Assembly (NCBI RefSeq): GCF_052030545.1
Contig: NZ_JBPDIH010000002.1
Span: 248,001-312,000 of the forward strand
Direction: 5' to 3'
Origin: CANMXU01 sp052030545
GTDB taxonomy: Bacteria > Pseudomonadota > Gammaproteobacteria > Enterobacterales > Alteromonadaceae
DNA length: 64,000 nt
The position numbers and the translations under genes were made by a program. The notes beneath the pieces were generated by a model. That model ran no database searches, had not been told where the DNA came from, and was given only the letters and a program-made list of their open reading frames with translations. Below, one piece after another: positions 9,196 to 17,787 of the stretch. Every line of letters begins with the position of its first letter. The first letter of the stretch is position 1.

Positions 9196-10839
9196 TTATT
9201 GTTGATGCTTTTTATAGTAGCTAATTAAGTTTTGGGTTGAACTGTCGTGTACATTCTCAGATGAAACACTTTCTAATTCTTGCTGAATGTTAGCAGCCAG
9301 TCCTTTACCAAGTTCAACACCCCATTGATCAAACGAACAGATCTGCAAAATAATGCCTTGGACAAATATCTTTTGTTCATAAAGTGCAATTAACTGTCCT
9401 AAGGTATTTGGGTCGATGCGTTTCAGTAATATCGTATTTGTGGGTCGATTGCCTTTATGCACTTTATGCGGCGCAATGGCATTAATGTATTGCTCTGATC
9501 GCCCTTTTGCTTTTAAGTCCGCGCGCACTTGGGTTTCATTTACACCGGTCATTAACGCTTGCGTTTGGGCAAAAAAGTTAGCCATTAAGGTTTCATGATG
9601 CCCTTTTACTGGCGTTACACTTTCTACTGAGCCAATAAAGTCGGCAGGCACAACATTATTACTTTGGTGAAGGTACTGATAAAACGCATGCTGGCCGTTA
9701 ATGCCAAGTTCACCCCATATCGAAGGCACGGTTGCATAATCAATCTCGTCACCGTCCCAACTGACCGATTTACCATTGCTTTCCATCTCCGCTTGCTGAA
9801 GGTAAGCGGCGAGCATGTGCAAGGTTTGATCATAAGGTAAAATGGCTTGCGATTTTGAACCTAAAAAGGTGGTATTCCAGACGCTAAGTAACGCCATAAT
9901 TACCGGCATATTTTGCGCAAGAGGCGCGTCAAGAAAATGCTGATCCATTTCGGCAGCACCTTGCAGTAACTCTTTAAACTTGTCAAAACCAAGGTCGAGC
10001 GCTATCGGTAAACCAATCGCTGACCAAAGTGAGAAACGACCGCCTACCCAATCCCACATATCAAAAATATTATCTGCTTCTATGCCAAACTCGCCAGCAT
10101 TAATCTTGTTTGCTGTTACTGCAACAAAATGTTTAGCGACCGCTTTTTGATCAAACGATGCCGCCGTTAGCCAGTTGATCGCTGTTTTCGCATTAGTCAT
10201 GGTTTCGGTGGTGGTAAAGGTTTTTGATGAAACAATAAACAGCACTTTTTCAGGCTCTAGTGGTCTTAAAATTTCGGCAATTTGCGCACCGTCGACATTA
10301 GAAACATAGTGCACATTAACGCTATTATCGCTGTAATTTTTCAACGCTTCGGTGACCATTTGTGGACCAAGGTTTGAACCACCTACGCCAATATTAACGA
10401 TGTCGGTGATGCGTTTTCCTGAATAGCCTAACCAATGCCCTTGCCTGACTTTATTGACAAAGGCTTCCATTTTATTAAGCTGCTTTTGTACCTGCTCAGT
10501 AATATTTTCACCATCAACAATTAACGGCTTATTAGCACTTGCTCGTAAAGCTGTATGTAACACCGCTCTATTTTCAGTTTTGTTGATCTTGTCGCCACGA
10601 AACATTTTTTCTCGCCATTGCCCGACTTGCGTTTCTTCAGCTAAAGCCAACAAGGTTGTTAAGGTTTCGCTATCAATCAAGTTTTTTGAATAGTCGAGCA
10701 TTAAGCTCGGCAGTTCGATTGAAAATTTGTCAAAACGGTGTGCATCTTGTGCAAATAAGTCGTTCATGTGCTGCGATTTCTTACCTGCCGCCATCGCTTC
10801 TAATTGTTGCCAGCTCGCTAAGGTTGGTCTTTTATGCAT
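9196..10839 (-). CDS. pgi: glucose-6-phosphate isomerase
   Basis: Interconverts Glc-6-P and Fru-6-P in the cytoplasm, here linking amino-sugar catabolism to the hexose-phosphate pool. Both family signatures are present: DWVGGRFSLWSAIGLP, and ICSFDQWGVELGK with the active-site Lys; a catalytic-type Glu lies in QAEMESNGKS and a His in INGQHAFYQ. I start at ATG 10837-10839 (547 aa, E. coli has 549) because GGGA precedes it; the longer frame needs a TTG at 10851. The NagR-type operator at 10892-10905 overlaps its -35, so this central enzyme appears to be induced with the Nag regulon. Confidence 0.97.
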   Translation of the reverse strand: MHKRPTLASWQQLEAMAAGKKSQHMNDLFAQDAHRFDKFSIELPSLMLDYSKNLIDSETLTTLLALAEETQVGQWREKMFRGDKINKTENRAVLHTALRASANKPLIVDGENITEQVQKQLNKMEAFVNKVRQGHWLGYSGKRITDIVNIGVGGSNLGPQMVTEALKNYSDNSVNVHYVSNVDGAQIAEILRPLEPEKVLFIVSSKTFTTTETMTNAKTAINWLTAASFDQKAVAKHFVAVTANKINAGEFGIEADNIFDMWDWVGGRFSLWSAIGLPIALDLGFDKFKELLQGAAEMDQHFLDAPLAQNMPVIMALLSVWNTTFLGSKSQAILPYDQTLHMLAAYLQQAEMESNGKSVSWDGDEIDYATVPSIWGELGINGQHAFYQYLHQSNNVVPADFIGSVESVTPVKGHHETLMANFFAQTQALMTGVNETQVRADLKAKGRSEQYINAIAPHKVHKGNRPTNTILLKRIDPNTLGQLIALYEQKIFVQGIILQICSFDQWGVELGKGLAANIQQELESVSSENVHDSSTQNLISYYKKHQQ

Positions 10840-10877
10840 AAATATTCCCAAAATAGGTGTTGTTTACATTTGATAAC

Positions 10878-10906
10878 AGAATATGCAACAATGACAGCGC
10901 TGTCAA
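10878..10906 (-). promoter_or_regulatory. sigma70-type promoter of pgi overlapping the operator
   Basis: On the minus strand: -35 TTGACA (complement of 10901-10906), a 17-bp spacer and -10 TATTCT (complement of 10878-10883), placed 39 bp before the ATG. The -35 lies inside the operator, an arrangement expected for simple repression. Confidence 0.7.
10892..10905. promoter_or_regulatory. NagR-type operator before pgi
   Basis: Perfect 14-bp palindrome TGACAGCGCTGTCA. It is 53 bp from the pgi start and about 180 bp from the divergent LacI-family gene, so it may also influence the regulator's own expression. Confidence 0.88.
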
Positions 10907-11086
10907 TTTTAAATTACTTCCTAAAAAGTATCTAAGCAATACAGTATTAGGGCGATGAGTGGAAAAATTAATATTATGTAAAAAGCAATTACTGCTATGA
11001 ATACAATGAATTTGCCATTAGCATATTAGGGCTGTTGGTGCAGTAATAATAAAAACTCAATTTTAAAGCAAAGGCTAAACTTAAGA

Positions 11087-12103
11087 ATGAAAGCTACCAT
11101 TAACGATGTTGCCAAACATGCAGCCGTTTCCATTAAAACCGTGTCACGTGTGATGAATAATGAACCCTCGGTTCGACAAAATACCCGTGATAAAGTCATG
11201 GCCGCGGTAGCCGAATTAAATTACCAACCTAATTTAGCGGCTCGTAATCTAGCTGGTACCAAATCTTATAGCATTGCCTATGTATATGATAACCCGAATG
11301 CTTATTATGTGATTGATATGCAAGCCGGTATTTTATCAGCCTGTCGTAAACAAGGCTTTGAACTATTAATTCACCCTTGTAACGCAAAAGCCGATAATAT
11401 TGAGCAAGAAGTTGCCAACATGGTCAAACATTCACGCATTGCAGGCTTGGTATTAACACCGCCTTTTTCTGAGATGCCTGAGTTTGTTAAAGCCATGACC
11501 GAGCTTGATGTGAAAGTGGTTAGAATTATGTCGGGCGATGAAGCACCAGATGATCTTACCCCCTGCATTATGGTCAATGACCACAAAGCCGCTTTTACCA
11601 TTACCCAACATTTAATTGACTTAGGCCATAGCGACATTGGTTTTATTGCCGGTGGCGCCGAGCATAAATCAACCATTGAGCGTTTAGAGGGTTACAAGCA
11701 AGCATTGTCAGATAACAATATTGCCATTAATAACGACTTAATTATTGATGGGGAATATTCATTTGATTCCGGCGTGCAAGGAGCAAAAACCTTACTCGGC
11801 GGCACAGTTAAACCAACGGCGATTTTTTCATGTAACGATGAAATTGCCGCTGGAGCATTATTTGCCTCAAGGTTAATGAATATTGCCATACCCGAAGCAT
11901 TATCGATTGCAGGTTTTGAGAACAGTCCGTTCTCTCGTCAAACCTGGCCTAAGTTAACTACGGCTGATCAACCCAATAGTGAAATTGCTGAAAACGCCGC
12001 AAATTTACTTATCGCGCAAACACGTAAACAAACACCCACCAATATTGTTCAGCATTATACGCCTCAGCTAGTGATCCGCGACTCGTCAGCAAAAGCGCTT
12101 TAA
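11087..12103 (+). CDS. nagR: LacI-family transcriptional regulator, probable NagR
   Basis: DNA-binding repressor. The LacI helix-turn-helix is at residues 4-25 (INDVAKHAAVSIKTVSRVMN), the hinge helix follows near 45-60 (YQPNLAARNLAG), and a periplasmic-binding-protein-like effector domain fills the rest. Length 338 is standard. The gene is divergent from pgi. The palindromes at 1641, 8898-8959 and 10892 are of LacI-family type with central CG, and this is the only LacI protein in the window, so it is the natural candidate to bind them. The effector is probably GlcNAc-6-P or GlcN-6-P, as in Shewanella NagR, but that is inference. The symbol is therefore tentative. Confidence 0.8.
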   Translation: MKATINDVAKHAAVSIKTVSRVMNNEPSVRQNTRDKVMAAVAELNYQPNLAARNLAGTKSYSIAYVYDNPNAYYVIDMQAGILSACRKQGFELLIHPCNAKADNIEQEVANMVKHSRIAGLVLTPPFSEMPEFVKAMTELDVKVVRIMSGDEAPDDLTPCIMVNDHKAAFTITQHLIDLGHSDIGFIAGGAEHKSTIERLEGYKQALSDNNIAINNDLIIDGEYSFDSGVQGAKTLLGGTVKPTAIFSCNDEIAAGALFASRLMNIAIPEALSIAGFENSPFSRQTWPKLTTADQPNSEIAENAANLLIAQTRKQTPTNIVQHYTPQLVIRDSSAKAL

Positions 12104-12112
12104 TTTCTTTGC

Positions 12113-12265
12113 CTTCTAGCTTTTCTCTTGTCGCTTCTAACTTGTAGCTTTTCACTTGCAGCTTGTAGCTTTTCGCTTGAGACTTGCCGCTTGTCACTTG
12201 TAGCTATTCTCTTATCACTTCTTTCTTGTAACTTGTAGCTTGTGGCTTTCTCTTGTCGCTTCTAG
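12113..12265 (-). repeat. Heptanucleotide array A, downstream of the TetR gene
   Basis: About 22 imperfect 7-bp units, CTTNNNN on the plus strand, which reads AAGNNNN-type on the minus strand. Only slight phase loss occurs near 12242-12251. It fills the gap between the convergent LacI and TetR genes and runs up to the TetR stop at 12266. It reads AAG in the sense direction of the TetR gene. Confidence 0.85.
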
Positions 12266-12874
12266 CTAAAGAGCGTAGCCTTTTAGAAAGAACGTAATCG
12301 ACGAAGCTAAATAGTCAGCAATTTCTTCGTCGCTGACTTTTTGCTCAATATTAAATTCAACTTGCAACCAAATTTCACCCTTTATGATATTCAAGAACTG
12401 CAAAGCAGCAAAGCGCGGGTTAGCAATATTGAGTATTTTCTTTTGATGAAACTGCGCCATTAACTCAGTCAGCTCAGCGGTAATTTGCGCAGGACCGGCA
12501 TAGTAAAAGAGCTCAGAAATTTTAGGGTAAGTTCTTGCTTCAAATGCACATATTTTATGAACTGCTAACGCCTCTTTTGACGTTAACATGCCTAAAAATC
12601 GTTTGCCTATAGTTAATAACATGGCATAAGGATCGGCAAAGTCGGCACCTTGTAAGTCCAACATTTGGTGCGAATCGCATTTTTGTTTAATGGTTGCAGA
12701 AAACAATTCTTCTTTACTGCCAAAATGGCTATAAACCGTTTGCTTTGACACGTCTGCTTGTTTAGCAATTAAATCCATACTTGCCAAGGTATACCCTTTT
12801 TCAACAAACAAATCTGCCGCTGCTTTAAGTATTTGCTCACGCTTAATTTCTTTACGAGATTTCACTTCAACCAT
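12266..12874 (-). CDS. TetR-family transcriptional regulator of the adjacent RND pump
   Basis: Local repressor of 202 residues. The N-terminal TetR helix-turn-helix covers about residues 8-55 (LKAAADLFVEKGYTLASMD, then ADVSKQTVYSHFGSKEELF); the C-terminal ligand domain resembles the AefR/TetR_C_7 type. It is divergent from the RND adaptor, with two identical 21-bp operator candidates in the shared 160-bp gap, which suggests autoregulation and control of the pump. The inducer cannot be read from the sequence. Its stop codon merges into heptamer array A. Confidence 0.9.
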   Translation of the reverse strand: MVEVKSRKEIKREQILKAAADLFVEKGYTLASMDLIAKQADVSKQTVYSHFGSKEELFSATIKQKCDSHQMLDLQGADFADPYAMLLTIGKRFLGMLTSKEALAVHKICAFEARTYPKISELFYYAGPAQITAELTELMAQFHQKKILNIANPRFAALQFLNIIKGEIWLQVEFNIEQKVSDEEIADYLASSITFFLKGYAL

Positions 12875-12925
12875 GCCTAATAACTTACAACTCTACCTTG
12901 GATAAGATTCATCATATTATCAAAT

Positions 12926-12946
12926 TAGACTAGACAGTCCAGTTTA
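12926..12946. promoter_or_regulatory. TetR operator candidate, copy 1
   Basis: TAGACTAGACAGTCCAGTTTA contains the imperfect palindrome TAGACAGTCCA. An identical 21-bp copy lies 44 bp further on (12970). It is placed 52 bp before the tetR start. Repressor binding is inferred from position and exact duplication. Confidence 0.7.
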
Positions 12947-12969
12947 TTGTAACTAAACTATCACAAAAC

Positions 12970-12990
12970 TAGACTAGACAGTCCAGTTTA
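12970..12990. promoter_or_regulatory. TetR operator candidate, copy 2
   Basis: Identical to the 21 bp at 12926-12946. Here the left flank extends the symmetry (AAACTAGAC facing GTCCAGTTT). It ends 45 bp before the RND adaptor start, so it is the likely site controlling the pump. Confidence 0.7.
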
Positions 12991-13034
12991 GTAACTTTTT
13001 GTAATTGCACCTTCAAAATGGATAGGACACTTTC

Positions 13035-14186
13035 ATGATCACCTCGGCCAACGGCTTTTATTCTTCAACAGTCAATACAGCGGCGATGTTATTTAGCTTT
13101 TTTCTCCTCACTGCCTGTTCACCTGAAGTCCAAAAAACAACTGACACCGAACCTTATCTGCAATCAGCACAATTAATTGAAGTTACGCCAAATAGCCATT
13201 ATTTAGCTAACCGTAGTTACATTGGCAAAATTAATAGCACCGCGTTTTCCCAATTACGTTTTGAATATGCAGGAAAAATTGAAAGCACCTTAGTTAACAG
13301 TGGCGATCACGTGCAACAAGGCCAAGTGCTAGCAAAACAAGATACGCAATTATTAACGATTAAACTGGCAGAGCTCGCAGCTCAGCGCAAGCAAACGCAG
13401 GCGAATATTCAACTGAATCAAAGTAATTTAGTGCGTTATGAACGTTTAATCAACGAAGGTTATACCGCACAGCAACGTGTAGACGAGCTTAAAGCTGAGC
13501 AGCAAGTATTGCAGGCGAAAATTCAACAACTTGAAGCAAGTATCGACAGCATTAATTTTCAAATATCTCGCAGCAACCTAATCGCTCCTTTTACAGGCAC
13601 TATTAGCAAGCGTTACGTAACAACCGGCGAAATTGCCTCTCCAAATACCGCCGCATTTTCTATTATTAAGAGTGACAACGAAGAAATCGTGGTCGGCATT
13701 CCTGCTAAAATTGCCAACAAATTAATTATCGATAGTGTCTTTAACGCCACGATTGGTGAACAAAAAGTTCGTATTAAACTGATAAATATCGGTCAACAAA
13801 TCGATTCGGTTGTTAGAACGGTTGAACTACGCTTTGTATTATTGGAAAAGATAAAGCACTTTAACGACCAGTTAGCACGCGTGCAAATTGATTATCAAGT
13901 CAACAAAAGTGGTACCTGGTTGCCAACTAGCGCCTTAATTGATGGTGTTCGAGGACAATGGAATGTCTATCTGGCAACAGCAAGTGAAAATGCAACCTAC
14001 CAAATTTCAGCGGCAACGGTCAAAGTACTGCACGCCAACCAAGAATATGCTTATGTGACCGGGCTTGCAGACAACAAACAGCTCATCATCAAAACCGGTG
14101 TGCATCGTTATGTGCCTGGGCAAACGGTGAAAGTAGAAAATACAGAGTCGCTGCTCATTAGCCCTTCAGGTGAGGTAGCACCATAA
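13035..14186 (+). CDS. RND efflux periplasmic adaptor (HlyD/MFP family), lipoprotein
   Basis: Membrane-fusion protein that connects an inner-membrane RND pump with an outer-membrane channel. A lipobox LTAC places the lipidated Cys at residue 28. A barrel-sandwich half (FEYAGKIESTLVNSGDHVQQGQVLA) precedes a coiled-coil hairpin (about 110-175), the returning lipoyl half (LIAPFTGTISKRYVTTGE) and the beta-barrel and membrane-proximal domains. Length 383 is standard. Its stop overlaps the pump start by one base (TAATG), indicating translational coupling. No TolC-like gene is adjacent, so an unlinked channel must be used. Confidence 0.93.
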   Translation: MITSANGFYSSTVNTAAMLFSFFLLTACSPEVQKTTDTEPYLQSAQLIEVTPNSHYLANRSYIGKINSTAFSQLRFEYAGKIESTLVNSGDHVQQGQVLAKQDTQLLTIKLAELAAQRKQTQANIQLNQSNLVRYERLINEGYTAQQRVDELKAEQQVLQAKIQQLEASIDSINFQISRSNLIAPFTGTISKRYVTTGEIASPNTAAFSIIKSDNEEIVVGIPAKIANKLIIDSVFNATIGEQKVRIKLINIGQQIDSVVRTVELRFVLLEKIKHFNDQLARVQIDYQVNKSGTWLPTSALIDGVRGQWNVYLATASENATYQISAATVKVLHANQEYAYVTGLADNKQLIIKTGVHRYVPGQTVKVENTESLLISPSGEVAP

Positions 14187-17100
14187 TGATCCGTTCATTT
14201 GTAAAAAATGGTCGACTAATGAGCTTAGTGATCGCTTTGCTTATCGTTTCAGGTATTGGTGCCTTGTCGACTTTGCCACGCACCGAAGATCCACGTATTC
14301 AAAATAGAGTCGCCAGTGTATTAACACAGCTTCCCGGCGCAAGTGCTGAACGTATTGAAGTATTAGTGACTGAAAAAATTGAACAAAAATTACGAAAACT
14401 TGCGCAAATTAAATTAATAACCTCAACATCTCGGCCGGGGATTTCTGTTGTTAAAGTTGAATTAAAAGACGACATTATTGACGTTGACCCGATATGGTCG
14501 CAAGTTAGAGATTTACTCAATGATGTTACGCCAAGTTTGCCTGCCGATGCCCTTAGCCCTTACCTAAATAATGACAGAGGTTATGCATTTACTCAGCTGA
14601 TATCACTCAATTGGCAAGGTAATGGCGAAGTCGATTTAGCCAGTTTAGGCCGTTATGCACAAGAGTTGCAAAATCAGCTGCGTTTAGTATCAGGTACAGA
14701 TTTTGTTGATATTTTTGGTCGAGGCCAAGAAGAAATTTTAGTCGATATTAATCAAGCAGACAGTAGTCAACTCGATTTAACTGCAGAGATGATTTCAGCC
14801 AAAGTTTTTGCGGCAGACGCAAAAACATCGGCAGGCCAATTAGTTAACAGTAAAAACAAAATGCAAGTTGAACTAACTGGCGAGTTAACCACGATTGAGC
14901 GTATTGGCAACATCCCATTGCAAAGTAGCCAATCGGGTAGTTTAGTCAGATTAAACGACATTGCTGAAATCTCAAAAACACTTGCTTGGCCGCCAAGTGA
15001 AATTGCCGTTGTTAACGATAAAGTATCCGTTGTTGTCGCTACCAGAATGCTGCCCAATATTCGTATCGATAAATGGACTGATAATGTTGAACAAACACTC
15101 GCAAGTTACGCCAAGCTGTTACCACACAATATAAAATTAGAAGTGTTATTTGACCAAAACACCTACACTGAGCAGCGCCTTGGCGATTTGGTTGATAACA
15201 TTACCCTAGGTTTTGTATTAATTGTTGTTGTTCTGCTATTTTCTTTAGGTTGGCGCTCAGCGTTAATCGTATCCGCCTCGCTACCGTTAACTGTATTTTT
15301 CACCCTTGCAATGATGAATATGTTTGGTCTGCCTATTCACCAAATGTCGGTAACAGGTCTTGTTGTCGCGTTAGGTATTATGGTTGATAACGCGATTGTC
15401 ATGAGCGACACCATTCAAACTAGACGCCAGCAAGGTTATGGCCGTTTAGACTCAGTAAGTTACGCGGTTCAGCATTTATGGCTACCTTTGTTAGGTTCAA
15501 CCACCACCACAATTTTAGCGTTCTTACCGATTATTTTAATGCCGGGTGCTGCCGGTGAGTTTGTTGGCGGTATCGCCTTAAGCGTTATTTTTTCACTGAT
15601 TGGCTCTTACTTTATTTCGCATACAATCGTTGCCGGGCTAGCTGGCCGTTTCCTCAGCAAAGGCAGTCCAGATCAGCACCAATGGTACAACCGCGGCGTT
15701 CATTTTCCAAAACTTGCCAACGCATTTGAACAAAGTTTACTGTGGGCACTTACCCATAGAAAAACCATTATTGTGTTAGTATTTTGTCTACCTTTGGCAG
15801 GTTTTGTTTTAGCGAAACATTTATCTGAGCAGTTTTTCCCGACCTCAGATCGTGACATGTTTCAAATCGAAGTCTTTTTGCCAGTTCAAAGCAGTATTAT
15901 TAATACGCAAACCATCACTGAAAAAGTAAGTAAGTATTTACATCAAAAAGAGGGGATCAGCAAGGTACGTTGGTTCATTGGTAAAAGTGCGCCGTCTTTT
16001 TATTATAACCTGATCCCAGCAAATGATGGTGTGCAAAATTATGCCCAAGGCATGATCACCACCACCGACTTTCAAACCGCCAACCGTTTAATTCCGCTCA
16101 TTCAAGATGAACTAGACAGCCTAGTGCCAGATGCGCAAATTTTAGTGCGTAAACTTGAACAAGGACCTCCATTTAACGCGCCAGTTGAACTAAGAATATT
16201 TGGACCTAACCTTGATACCTTAAAAACACTTGGTGAAGATATTCGACAAATCATGTCTGTGACCCAAGACGTTAAACACTCAAGAGCGACACTGCAACCT
16301 GGCGCGCCAAAAGTGTGGGTTAATGTTGATGAAGAATCTGCAGCGCTTGCTGGTCTTTCGTTAGTTGATATTGCCAAGCAACTTGATGCTAACTTGTCTG
16401 GTCGTTTAAATGGTTCGGTTATTGAAGCAACAGAGTCTATTCCTGTTCGAGTTCGCATTGGCAATCAAGAACGTACTGAATTAGTGAAGCTTGCAAATCT
16501 TAATTTGGTTAGCCCACAATCGGCGCAAGAAATTCCGCTAACCGCCATTGCCAGCCTAGAATTAAAACCTTCACGTGGCGCCATTCCTCACCGAAATGGT
16601 ATGCGGGTAAATACGATTGAAGGTTATATCAGTGCCGGTGTTTTACCGTCTGTCGTGCTTGAACGAATTAAAGAGAACATTAAAACGAAAAATTATCAGT
16701 TACCTGAAGGTTATCATTTAGAAATTGGTGGTGAATCAGCAAAACGTAATGAAGCGGTTGGCAATTTACTCGCCAGTATTGGCATTATCTTCACATTACT
16801 GATCACTGTAGTGGTATTGTCGTTTAACTCGTACCGACTTAGCGCGATTATCTTTTTATCGGCATTTCAATCGATTGGTTTGGGCTTGCTAAGTGTTTAC
16901 CTATTTAATTATCCCTTTGGTTTTACGGTGATTATTGGCTTATTAGGTTTAATGGGCTTAGCAATTAATGCCGCAATTGTCATCATCGCGGAATTAAAAG
17001 CAGACACAGCAGCAGCGCAAGGTGATATCAAGGCAATAACGCGCTGTGTACAAAGCTGTACTCGCCATATAAGTTCAACCACAATAACTACCGTGGGTGG

Positions 17101-17254
17101 ATTTTTACCACTTATTTTAGCCGGTGGTGGTTTCTGGCCGCCATTTGCCGTGGCAATTGCGGGTGGCACAGTACTGACGACATTTTTATCCTTCTTGTTT
17201 GTGCCTGCGGCGTTTTCGTTATTTAGCCAGTACAAAAATTTTAATGAAGAATAA
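14186..17254 (+). CDS. RND-family efflux permease
   Basis: Twelve-helix proton-driven pump of the AcrB/HAE superfamily, 1022 residues. Two homologous halves are visible, each with a helix, a large periplasmic loop and a helix bundle (clusters near 335-480 and 860-1010). In helix 4, GIMVDNAIVMSD gives Asp401 (like AcrB Asp407) but Asn402 where AcrB has Asp408. In helix 10, GLMGLAINAAIVI has Asn928 where AcrB has Lys940. The proton relay is thus of a reduced type, seen in some divergent RND subfamilies. Substrate unknown. Controlled presumably by the upstream TetR protein. Confidence 0.93.
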   Translation: MIRSFVKNGRLMSLVIALLIVSGIGALSTLPRTEDPRIQNRVASVLTQLPGASAERIEVLVTEKIEQKLRKLAQIKLITSTSRPGISVVKVELKDDIIDVDPIWSQVRDLLNDVTPSLPADALSPYLNNDRGYAFTQLISLNWQGNGEVDLASLGRYAQELQNQLRLVSGTDFVDIFGRGQEEILVDINQADSSQLDLTAEMISAKVFAADAKTSAGQLVNSKNKMQVELTGELTTIERIGNIPLQSSQSGSLVRLNDIAEISKTLAWPPSEIAVVNDKVSVVVATRMLPNIRIDKWTDNVEQTLASYAKLLPHNIKLEVLFDQNTYTEQRLGDLVDNITLGFVLIVVVLLFSLGWRSALIVSASLPLTVFFTLAMMNMFGLPIHQMSVTGLVVALGIMVDNAIVMSDTIQTRRQQGYGRLDSVSYAVQHLWLPLLGSTTTTILAFLPIILMPGAAGEFVGGIALSVIFSLIGSYFISHTIVAGLAGRFLSKGSPDQHQWYNRGVHFPKLANAFEQSLLWALTHRKTIIVLVFCLPLAGFVLAKHLSEQFFPTSDRDMFQIEVFLPVQSSIINTQTITEKVSKYLHQKEGISKVRWFIGKSAPSFYYNLIPANDGVQNYAQGMITTTDFQTANRLIPLIQDELDSLVPDAQILVRKLEQGPPFNAPVELRIFGPNLDTLKTLGEDIRQIMSVTQDVKHSRATLQPGAPKVWVNVDEESAALAGLSLVDIAKQLDANLSGRLNGSVIEATESIPVRVRIGNQERTELVKLANLNLVSPQSAQEIPLTAIASLELKPSRGAIPHRNGMRVNTIEGYISAGVLPSVVLERIKENIKTKNYQLPEGYHLEIGGESAKRNEAVGNLLASIGIIFTLLITVVVLSFNSYRLSAIIFLSAFQSIGLGLLSVYLFNYPFGFTVIIGLLGLMGLAINAAIVIIAELKADTAAAQGDIKAITRCVQSCTRHISSTTITTVGGFLPLILAGGGFWPPFAVAIAGGTVLTTFLSFLFVPAAFSLFSQYKNFNEE

Positions 17255-17267
17255 ACACTGATATAGT

Positions 17268-17512
17268 TAACCTGAGCTCGGCTTAATAAATACTTCTCTA
17301 GCCGCTACTTTTACTAACTTCCGCGTTAAATTCACTTGCAATACGCCCACATGGATGTGGAAGGTAGAGCGACGTACGAACCAAAGCCGTGACCAGCTAT
17401 TGACGCGTAAATTTGCCTTGAAGTAAGCAAAACCAGCAAGCTAGAGGTTAACATGAAAAATATGATGTTATATTTCAAGCAGTTAAACATCTCTTAAACC
17501 GAGTTCAGGTTA
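17268..17512. repeat. MITE-like element with 19-bp inverted ends (element 2)
   Basis: A 245-bp segment bounded by TAACCTGAGCTCGGCTTAA and the inverted complement at 17494-17512, matching at 17 of 19 positions. It contains an internal palindrome CCACATGGATGTGG at 17348-17361 and no plausible gene. It follows directly after the RND pump. The inverted ends and size fit a non-autonomous mobile repeat; no flanking target duplication was clear. Confidence 0.55.
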
Positions 17513-17530
17513 GTTAGCGCACACGGCATA

Positions 17531-17567
17531 AAAAAGCTCAATAACTGATGAAGTTATTGAGCTTTTT
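17531..17567. terminator. Strong bidirectional terminator
   Basis: Perfect 16-bp stem AAAAAGCTCAATAACT with a 5-nt loop and T-runs in both directions. It lies between the RND pump (plus) and the small membrane protein (minus) and would end both transcripts. Confidence 0.9.
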
Positions 17568-17595
17568 TACACGCTATTTTATTTATAAACGCTAA

Positions 17596-17754
17596 TTAAA
17601 AGTCAGGTCCAAAGCCCCGCTTTATTTTTTCAATGCGTTCTTGATGTTTATGATGTGCTCGCATCGCTGCAACAATAAAAAAGCCAACGATTACAATGAT
17701 AGGGATTAATAATGCGAGTGTTTCTGAGTCAAATAAATTGAGGATCCATTCCAT
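17596..17754 (-). CDS. 52-residue single-pass membrane protein of unknown function
   Basis: Short minus-strand gene starting at ATG 17752-17754, with AAGGA 8 bp upstream, and ending TAA. The product begins MEWILNLFDSETLALLIP, continues into a hydrophobic helix (about residues 13-31) and then has a basic tail rich in His, Lys and Arg (RAHHKHQERIEKIKRG). The layout, short periplasmic N-terminus, helix and charged cytoplasmic tail, resembles small PspB-like or regulatory membrane peptides, but I do not recognise the family. The gene is framed by two MITE-like repeats and followed by a strong terminator, which supports real expression. Confidence 0.7.
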   Translation of the reverse strand: MEWILNLFDSETLALLIPIIVIVGFFIVAAMRAHHKHQERIEKIKRGFGPDF

Positions 17755-17787
17755 GGTTTTTTCCTTATTAGTTTATTCCATTAAAGC

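Noticed and set aside
12009..12197. 62-codon minus-strand frame over array A
   Set aside because: Again only heptamer repeat read as protein, overlapping the end of the LacI gene.
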